Shown here: positions 56,820 to 64,000 of the stretch, piece after piece
How the letters are laid out: every line of letters begins with the position of its first letter
Position numbering within the stretch: the stretch's first letter is position 1
Origin: Chrysemys picta bellii
Lineage: Eukaryota > Chordata > Testudines > Emydidae
Assembly: GCF_011386835.1 (NCBI RefSeq)
Contig: NC_088797.1
Location: forward strand, 63,389,587 to 63,453,586
Reading direction: 5' to 3'
Length of the DNA: 64,000 bases
The notes under the pieces: model-generated
Database searches by the model: none
Seen by the model: only the letters and a program-made list of their open reading frames with translations
What the model was told of the DNA's origin: nothing
Program-made: the position numbers and the translations under genes

Positions 56820-58560
56820 CAATGAAGAAGGGCAAAGAGAGTGCCCTAGACAATTTGCACGCTGAGCTTGTAAACGACCCACAGCTAGCTGGCAGAAAGT
56901 TCAGCAGCATTGAAATAATGAGACACAAAAGAAAGGAGGATGGTAATGTGACATCGTTTGTGAATGGTGATCAGAGGAGACTGCTAGTAACACCCGAACA
57001 AGTGAAGGAGAGGTGGAAACAATACTTTGAGAGTCACTTAAATGAGGCAAACCCTTTGTGGTGTTGCCAACATGTGATCCTAATGCGGTGCCTGAGCTTG
57101 ACACAACAGAGGAGGAAGTGGAAATACAGTCCAGGAGACAAAGACCAATAAGGCAGAGGGACCTGATGAAGTGACAGCAGATCTGATGAAAGTCTTGGGC
57201 AAGAGCGTCATGAAATGGATCAAAGTGGTTGAAGCTGTATGGCAAGAAAAGACTGGTGCAAGTCTATCCTGGTACCAATACATAAGAAGGGAAGCATCCA
57301 GGAATGTGGAACTATCGAGGGACAAAGCTGTTGTCACATGGGATGAAGATACTGGAACGTATCTTGGATGCTAGAATTAGAAGAATGGTGGAACCCCTCA
57401 TTGACCAAGAACAATGTGGCTTTAGGAAAAGACGAGGTGCAGGGATGCCATGTTCGTAAATTGGCAAGGGATGGAGAAGCAGCTCAAGCACCAGCAGGAT
57501 AACTTCTTATAGACCTAGAAAAGGCCTATGATAAAGTGGACGGAAGGATGCTCACACCAGTGCTGAGGAAATATGGCATTTCTAAGGATTTGACAGCTAT
57601 GGTGAATGCTCAGTATAGATCACCTAAAACAGAGATCAGAACATGTTGTGGAACAAGTCCCTTTGATGTAGAAGTTGGATTGCACCCAGGGTTGGCCCTC
57701 AGCCCGCTGCTCTTTATCATTTTGATGGACTGCCTCAGCAGGAAGACGTCAGTGGGAAAAGGGGAAAAGCTGCTATATGTGGATGACATAGCAATAAAGG
57801 CCTCCTCAAAAGAAGATCTAGAGAAAATAATAACCAGTGTTATGATCAGCTAAGCTGGCATCTGATGAAAAGGAGCTTGACTAAGACTGAGGTCATGGGT
57901 CAGTAGAGGAGCCACAGGGAAACTTAACATAGAACTTAATGGAGTGGAATTAAACCAGACGGACCAGTTCAAGTACTTTGGCGTCTGGGTTATGGAAAAT
58001 GGTGAGCTTGAATGTGAGTCCCAGTCCAGACTGGGGAATGCTGGAAAAGTGTGGAATAACATCTCAAAAGCTGTGTATAACAAACATCCACCACTGAGAC
58101 TGAACTGTGGAGAACAGTGGTGTGCCCTGTAATGCTGTATGGTGCAGAAGCACGGCCAAAACAGAGAGGCCGAATTCAGTGCCTACAGGTGTTCGAGATG
58201 AGATGTCTTCGTGCCAGAAGAGGAGTTACACAAAGAGAGAGATGTCAAAAGGAAAGTTTTAGGATGGAAGTCCAAGTCCATGATGTGGCTGACAAAATCC
58301 AGGAATCGGGACTTCGCCAGTTTGGATATGTGCCGAGGATGAATGAAGGGGACCTGCTGAAGATAGCATGGTAGGAAAGAGACCCTGAGGAAGTGATGGA
58401 TGGATCGCATCAAAGAAGATGGTAAGCAGGTGGACCTTAATGCTACTGCAGACAGACAAGAATGGTGGATGCTTACATGATGACCCGACCCCGGTTGATG
58501 GAATAAAGGGAAGAAGTGACGAAATGGAAGCAGAAAGGATGTTAGATCATTCTGCAGTAT
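56820..58560 (+). mobile_element. RTE-like LINE remnant
   Basis: Coding remnants for a non-LTR reverse transcriptase, in ADAM8 intron 2. Left part: KERWKQYFESHLNEANP at about 57010. Centre: KTNKAEGPDEVTADLMK at about 57145. Palm: DLEKAYDKVDGRMLTPVL at about 57515 and ALSPLLFIILMDCLSRK at about 57700. No tyrosine recombinase or RNase H. Its RT signature differs from CR1 and resembles the RTE/RTE-X group, which I state from memory. Confidence 0.8.
56822..58374 (+). pseudogene. RTE-like reverse transcriptase ORF remnant
   Basis: Frames 56822-57151, 57171-57374, 57536-57853, 57944-58132 and 58117-58374 carry successive parts. The catalytic box reads LLYVDDIAIKA at about 57772, with the Asp pair intact. 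The C-terminal part includes QFKYFGVWVMENGEL at about 57967 and LYGAEARPKQRGR at about 58136, the standard thumb region. Frameshifts and stops (for example near 57380-57530 and 57855) disable it. Confidence 0.8.
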
Positions 58561-58564
58561 TGCC

Positions 58565-58905
58565 ATCTCTCACAATTTAGCCCAAGTCTCGTGATACTTG
58601 GTGTTTTCTTAAAGCCTCAGCACCCGGAGTTATGTGAATGTGGGAGAATAAAGCCTCAGCACCCAGAATTATGTGAATGTGGGAGAATTTCAGTTTTCAT
58701 TTGTAAAAAAAGTCAGATACTAGTTCTTGTGGTTGTGGAGACAAGCAAGAAAACATGAACCCAAAAGGCTCAGAAAAAAGAAGCCAAATACAAAAGAATC
58801 CACATTTTATTATTTTGAAAAAAATCTCATGATTTTCAAGCCAGCCTTATCTTTGTTGGGGTTTGACTCATGGTTTTTGAATGCTTGGAGTCAGCAAGGC
58901 TGAAT
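58565..58905 (+). repeat. tgacttgtgattttt repeat family, long copy
   Basis: Starts tctctcacaatttagccc and ends ttggagtcagcaagg. Includes an internal direct duplication (taaagcctcagcaccc ... gtgggagaat, about 36-38 bp) at about 58611-58687. Copies at 54000 (reverse) and 47130 share its right end. Probably a non-autonomous DNA element. Confidence 0.65.
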
Positions 58906-61295
58906 TTGTGACCATAACCTAATGGCAGTTTCTTGACTGCATTTAGTCTTTAAAATTCAGAAAGCACCAGGAATCATATCTTAAAAGCACAAACATTAGC
59001 ACCTCAGAAGGCCTAAGGATCATGTCAATTTTGAGATATAAATTGCCTAGTAAATTTTTGGTACAGCATGTTCGCTTATGAGTCAAACCGTTTCAGATAA
59101 AATAGCTTCAAAAATTCTTCCCAAAGGCATCTGTTTTCTTTGCTCCAGAAACCTAAACTTGTCCGTGAAATAAACATTCTCCAGGCTATTTAGAGATCCC
59201 ATCTGTGCTGTGCACATTGAACAACTTTCCTCCTTTCTTTCTTCAGTGTTGGTACCAAAGGGAGGAGATCACATGTAATAGTACATCCATCTGTTAAATA
59301 TCTGTAAGACATGCATACAGCGAGAGACTGCAGTGCATGATGGGATGTAGTGGTGCAGGGAGGGGTGGTCTATCTACACATGGTTAGTATGGCCAGGTTA
59401 TAAATGGTGAAGGTAGCTCATGCTGTCCTCTCAGCCATTTCCCCAGGACTGTTTCTAATATTGCAAACCTGATACCTTAAATATAAAGCAGCCTGCCATC
59501 AACATGCTCTGTTCCTTCTGCCTTAAAGGTGGAATCTCCTCCCCAAATAACATTTGCTTTAGGGGTCACCTCTCTCCCCAGGCCATATTGCTACAGCTGT
59601 GGTCAGAAGGGACACCTGAACTGGATCCCCTCATTTTAAGAGATGGGGTGGCTTGCAGGGGATCCTCTATGGCTACGTCTACACTGCAAAAAAACAACAA
59701 CAACAACAACCCACACCAGCGAGTTTCAGGCAGCAGCTGAGGATCCTTTGTGTAAGGGATGATGAGCTGGGGCACTCTAGGGCAGAGGAGGTGGGGGCAG
59801 GGTTAAGGTGCATGCACTCCAATGATGTTGGCTGCTCTCCTCCAGCACAAGTGAGGGTGCTCCTAAGACTGCTTTAACTTGTGCCAAGGGCTGGTTTGGC
59901 CCACAGATAATGGGGGCAGAAAGATGGTGTAAACCTCCCCTCTCCCCTGCCTCCTCTCCCAGTGCACTGGCTCTGGAGGATCTAGTCCAGTGTGCTCTCT
60001 AGAGCCCCATTGTCCCTTTCACAGCAGGTGAAGAAATGACCAAACCACCCTGACCTGCTGTTGCACAGGTAGCTGTTAGGCCGTCATTCCCCTCTTGCTG
60101 ACACTGGTGTATCTCCTGGAGTTCCTGCTGACTCACTGGGGTGAGAGGTATTCCAAGAGTCCAGCCCCCAGTGCCTGAGCCTGCCTGTCCCAGTTTTTTG
60201 CCTGTCCAGAACTGCTCTTTCTGCACCTCAGGCCAAGTCCTACAGCCCTGGCCCTGCCCTGACTCACTCAGCAGGCACTGGAGTGAGCAGGAGTTTAACC
60301 AGAGTCCAGGCTCAGTCCCCCACTGTTCTGAGTCAGACCTTCTGCATTTGAAACACTGGAAAAGCTCTCTGGAAGTAGGAGCTGGGGGGAAGCTTTATCA
60401 GGCCTTTTAAATGGCTTTGCATTTCTTGTGGTTTCTCAGAAAGATGATCACTGCTCTTCCTTTCCCATCCGACTTGCAATCAGAGTTCTCTTCGTGTGCC
60501 TTCAGTGGCTTTTCTGCAGATCTGCATTTCTCAAGGATTGGTTTCTGTCTCCGAAGTTGCCAACAATAACAAAGCATCATTTTGTTGGCAGACACCAAAA
60601 GCGACACTAACGTTCATCTAAGAAGAATTTATCATCAAGCCCCGTAGACAGTTCCTGCGTCTCCAGCTTAGGCATTATGTTTGTTTAGGTGACAGCATCT
60701 CTCAGTCTTCAGCACTTTGCTGAAGAGCCCCTCACTTCCCAGGGCTGCAGCCGGTGCCCACTTGAGGGCGCAGAGTGACTCTGGCTGCATTTTACTTAGC
60801 AGGCAAAGGGGCTTTTATTTTTTTAACCAGAAATGGATTTTTCATTCCCAGAAAGAGCCCGAAGTAAAAACACAAGGCAGTGGAATTAGAGCAGTTGACT
60901 CACAAGGAAAACCATGCTGCCTGTCCCAGCTGGTTCTGACTGTGGTACAGAAATACTTTCCATATAACTCCAGCCCCCATCTGATTGCAGCTCCCCAATC
61001 CTTTCCTGGGGGGAATTCCAGACTGTTGTGTGGTAATTTATACCATCACCCCACAGGAGAGGCCAAACTGCCCAACTGAGAGCAAACCCCAGCAAATCAA
61101 GAGCTGCTGAGTTTGCCTTGTGGTGCCCAAGGAGTTCACCTCACCACTTCCGCCAGCCGTGGCTTCCATCTGGGAAGAGACTTAGCCAGCGACTCTGCTG
61201 TGAGATGCTTGGTCGCCTGGTCAGCTGCCATTAACCGGAGAGGGAGGCCTCCACACTTCCAAGGGTGTAATTGCTCATTAGCATTACTGTTCAGC
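58906..61295 (+). other. ADAM8 intron 2 segment, mostly unassigned
   Basis: A MITE-type left end (tggctacgtctacactgc) with a CAA microsatellite lies at about 59670-59712. The rest holds no gene or repeat that I can name. No exon with correct phase seen. Confidence 0.45.
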
Positions 61296-61299
61296 TGAG

Positions 61300-61490
61300 G
61301 ATCTTAAAGCAATTTACAACAGCAGCCAAAATTCACGATTCTTGTCACTGGTAGGTGGGGGTGTCCCCATTTTACACATTGGGAAACTGAGGCAGTGAGC
61401 TGTAGTGATTTGTCCAAGGTCACACAGCAAATTATTGATACAGACAGGAAAAGAACCCAGGCATCCTGACTCTTGGTCCCAACTCCCGGT
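61300..61490 (-). mobile_element. MIR-type SINE fragment
   Basis: cccattttacacattgggaa, then actgaggcagtgagc, aggtcacacagcaaatt and gaacccaggcatcctgactc. This is the reverse complement of MIR, well preserved. Confidence 0.88.
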
Positions 61491-62255
61491 CCCTTGCTTT
61501 AACTCCTAGATACATGTCCTCTCACTTGTGGGGCTGCTGTAAACTCCGCCAGCTGGGGATTGCTGGAGCACAGCACACTCTGGCCATAACCCCTCCCCTG
61601 TGCCCTGTTGTGCTCCCCGCACCCAGGTCAGGTGAGGGTGTGGCCCAGCAGTCTGGCACACCATTGTTGAGGGCTTCTCAGATGGCCAGATTTGGCTGCT
61701 TTCCAGCTTGTTTGCATCACAAGTGAGTTCCCAAGAAGTGTGGTCCAGTATGTTCACTCATGTAGTTGATCTAGCTGCCTGTTTATTGTCCCTTTTACTG
61801 CACCCATCCATGCTTATGCACACATGGGAGTTGGGGGGATATCCAGACACTTAATGGCAATGATCTGTTTTACTAGGTGAAAAGGTGCTGTGTCTTGTGC
61901 GCTGCAGGAGCTTGTAGGAATAAAGAATGACTCTGGAAGCAGAGTTTATTTCTTCAGGCCAAGTGGCTTCAGTATGATTTCCTGACAATCTACTTTTGAG
62001 AGCACACAGGAAGAGAAGTTGATTCTCACACAATGAGGCTGTGTGCGCGATCAGTCAAAGAGAAGGAAGACTTTACTAGGGGAAACATCAGTGAGTCAGG
62101 GGGGTGAGTTATCAGGGGACTCTGTGGTTCTTGATTTTGAGTAAATGATGAATTAAATGCCAAAAAAGGCATTTTGATGAGCAGTAAGATTTTAGTTCCT
62201 TGTGCAACAACTTGTGGCCTTGTGCCAGATGTGAACACTGAGTCTTAGTTTAATC
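61491..62255 (+). other. ADAM8 intron 2 segment with nothing recognised
   Basis: No gene or repeat seen before the hAT-like element. Confidence 0.45.
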
Positions 62256-62473
62256 CAGGGGTTCTCAAACTGGGGGTCAGGACCCCTCAGGGGGTTGCGA
62301 GGTTATTACATGGGGGGTCGCGAGCTGTCACCCTTGACCCCAAATCCCCCTTTGCCTCCAGCATTTATAATGGTGTTAAATATATTAAAAATGTTTTTAA
62401 TTTATAAGGGGAGTCGCACTCAGAGGCTTGCTATGTGAAAGGGGTCACCAGTAAAAAAGTTTGAGAGCCACTG
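62256..62473 (+). mobile_element. hAT-like MITE (ggttctcaaac family)
   Basis: Begins caggggttctcaaactgg and ends agtttgagagccactg. gtttaatc (62248-62255) and gtttaata (62474-62481) form an 8 bp duplication with one mismatch. It is the best match to the 43102 and 9440 copies. Confidence 0.9.
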
Positions 62474-62902
62474 GTTTAATATCAGTGTACTTGTCTTTAG
62501 TATTCTTTAATCCAAGGCATATTGGGTTTTGCAAACAGATTATTTCTGTGCTGACTTAGTTGGTTGTTGGTTTCCACTTGTTGTGCCATGTCTGTAATGG
62601 ATAAATTGGCAGTAAGCATGTATAGCCTGGTTTCCAGAGGTGGTGGGCACTCACACAAACTCTGAATTGGGGGAGCTGCAGATGCACAACACCTTTGAAA
62701 GCAAGGCAGAAATATGTCAATAGAATATTTCAACAAAATCAACATATGACTAGAGGAACATTGAATGGGCTAGGGTAGATGAGTCTGAGGTCCCATGTGA
62801 CTGTCTTCGGAGGTCTGCGCAGCACACAGAATAGAAATCTTCTACTTCATATCTCTTTAGCCTGATGATGACAAGTTTCTGTTGTTATTTTACCTCGTGC
62901 AG

Positions 62903-62979
62903 AACACATATCCGGATCACGTTCATTACAGCATCCGTGCAGAAGGGAGGGACTATGTTCTCCGACTGGAAAAGAACAA
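62903..62979 (+). CDS. ADAM8: ADAM8 exon 3 (prodomain)
   Basis: The acceptor is cctcgtgcag and the donor gtaagt. The exon is 77 nt, the usual size for this exon in ADAM genes: 25 codons plus two bases. The peptide is NTYPDHVHYSIRAEGRDY, then VLRLEKNK. This is the conserved prodomain motif (P-x-x-V-x-Y-x-I-x-A-x-G-x-x-x-x-L-x-L-x-K-N) of the ADAM family. Confidence 0.92.
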
Positions 62980-63351
62980 GTAAGTGTGTGGTGGCTAGTG
63001 TGGCTTGCAGGGTTCCCTGCTGAAAGCCCTGGGCCTCTAAGTTTCAAATCTAGCTTTCTCCCCAGGCCACTTTGTGTAGATTGTGCATGGAACATTGCAG
63101 GGCATAAAGCTAGAGGAGAGCCAACAGCTGGGACCTCTAGCTGAACCTTTTTGAATTTCAGAGGGACTTGGATCCCTGGATTGAAAATGGCCCCTGCAAT
63201 GGTTTAGGTTCAGATCTAAAACAAGAAGGGGCTTATTTTCTATTTCTGACACAGAACCATCAGATATGAACCTAAACCCAGCTCTTATTCACCCTCAGAC
63301 CCAAGCCCCTGGCCTGCCTACGTTTTTATTCTGTCCCCCTCACAAAGGTCT

Positions 63352-64000
63352 AACTCTTAGGGTATGTCTACGTTACGAAATTAGGTCGAATTTATAGAAG
63401 CCGATTTTATAGATATCGGTTTTCTACAGTCGATTGTGTGTGTCCCCACATAAAATGCTCTATGTGCATGAAGCCGGCGGACTGCGTCCACAGTACCGAG
63501 GCTAGCGTCGACTTCTGGAGCGTTGCACTGTGGGTAGCTATCCCACAGTTCCCGCAGTCTCCGCCACCCATTGGAATTCTGGGTTGAGATCCCAATGCCT
63601 GATGATGCAAAACAGTGTCGCGGGGGGTTCTGGGTACATGCCGTCAAGCCCCCCCCCCCTCCGTCAGAGCAACGGCAGACAATCGATTCGCGCCTTTTTA
63701 CCTGGGTTACCTGTGCAGACAACCTACCACGGCAAGCATGGAGCCCGCTCAGCTCAGCTCACCGTCACCATATGTCATCTGGGTGCTGGCAGACGTGGGG
63801 CTGCATTGCTACACAGCAGCAGCCCCTTGCCTTTTGGCAGTAGATGGTGTATTACGACTGGTATCCGTCATTGTCGTACTCCAGTTCAATCATAGGCACC
63901 TGGGCAGACATGCTTTGTCTCCTGGAGACTCAGTCCTGCCGGCAGTCCTATTGAACCGTCTTGACGATGATGGCTAGCAGTCGTAGTACAGTATCTTCTG
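63352..64000 (+). mobile_element. left end of a long Harbinger-like repeat (continues past window)
   Basis: Starts near tcttagggtatgtctacgtt (about 63355), then gtcgaatttatagaagccg, and runs through cactgtgggtagctatccca to the window end. I recall it as the 5' part of a long turtle DNA element whose complete copies include a Myb/SANT-like frame. That frame is not visible here. Open frames in this stretch are not supported as genes. Confidence 0.6.

Larger units (their letters stand above)
48750..64000 (+). other. ADAM8: ADAM8 gene, 5' part (exons 1-3)
   Basis: Three exons join in frame: a signal-peptide exon, then two prodomain exons. The exon phases, and the 77 nt size of the third exon, are typical of ADAM metalloprotease genes. 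Its position directly downstream of and in the same orientation as TUBGCP2 identifies it as ADAM8, a single-pass metalloprotease-disintegrin of myeloid cells. The metalloprotease, disintegrin and cytoplasmic exons lie beyond the window. The gene identity rests on exon 3 similarity plus synteny, since only about 80 prodomain residues are visible. Confidence 0.87.

Noticed and set aside
56403..56928. - strand hydrophobic open frames resembling membrane proteins.
   Set aside because: They are antisense to the RTE-like element and its flank. The + strand RT remnant explains the openness.
63530..63977. Overlapping + strand open frames at the window end.
   Set aside because: They lie in the non-coding left part of the Harbinger-like repeat. 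No Myb/SANT motif is visible in them.
1..64000. CRISPR array, operons, tRNA or rRNA genes.
   Set aside because: The tandem repeats lack spacer structure, the genome is eukaryotic, and no complete tRNA or rRNA sequence is seen. The tRNA-like head at 4200 belongs to a SINE.

Overview
This is a 64 kb piece of a vertebrate nuclear genome. It is most likely from a turtle, or at least a non-avian reptile. It holds spliced protein-coding exons with GT-AG boundaries, many CR1 LINE copies, DIRS-type tyrosine-recombinase retrotransposons, a tRNA-derived SINE that looks like the cryptodiran turtle family, MIR-type SINEs, and several hAT-like and Penelope-like non-autonomous repeats. There are no prokaryotic genes. 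The species call is an inference from repeat content; the exons and repeats themselves are read from the sequence.

Two host genes lie head to tail on the + strand. Positions 1 to about 36,390 are the 3' part of TUBGCP2 (gamma-tubulin complex component 2). Seven coding exons are visible (5423-5551, 20519-20639, 22550-22693, 25393-25521, 33793-33944, 36009-36123, which is six complete internal/terminal exons, plus the upstream exons that lie outside the window; the visible count is therefore six). They join in frame to a TGA stop at 36121-36123 and a polyadenylation signal at 36369. About 12.4 kb further on, a CpG-rich promoter (about 48,640-49,060) leads into ADAM8. Exon 1 (ATG at 48,817), exon 2 (55,678-55,787) and exon 3 (62,903-62,979) are in phase, and the rest lies beyond the window. 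The TUBGCP2-ADAM8 order and orientation match the known vertebrate arrangement (human 10q26.3).

Most of the remaining sequence is mobile DNA. Five DIRS-like copies, all in the + orientation, occur at 1-4036, 5870-11702 (interrupted), 15345-20404 (interrupted by a hAT element), 26395-29498 and about 39005-40290. They show gag-like, reverse transcriptase/RNase H and tyrosine recombinase remnants, all frameshifted. CR1 LINE copies lie at 6292-9438 (-), 12929-14660 (-), 22994-24715 (-) and 29500-33628 (+), with short tails elsewhere. An RTE-like LINE remnant lies at about 56,820-58,560. Insertions with clear target-site duplications include a 313 bp hAT-like element inside DIRS copy 3, an 851 bp hAT-like element nested in another MITE, two further hAT-like copies, and two Penelope-like fold-backs (12 and 14 bp duplications). 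The left end of a long Harbinger-like repeat runs off the right edge.

Functionally, TUBGCP2 encodes a microtubule-nucleation scaffold and ADAM8 a membrane metalloprotease-disintegrin. They are neighbours, not a pathway. The points most worth a second look are the perfect 77 bp fold-back with a hammerhead-like core, the outward-facing splice-donor consensus sequences built into the DIRS termini, the paired TGAGTCA sites just upstream of the ADAM8 start, and the G-rich minisatellite abutting that promoter.
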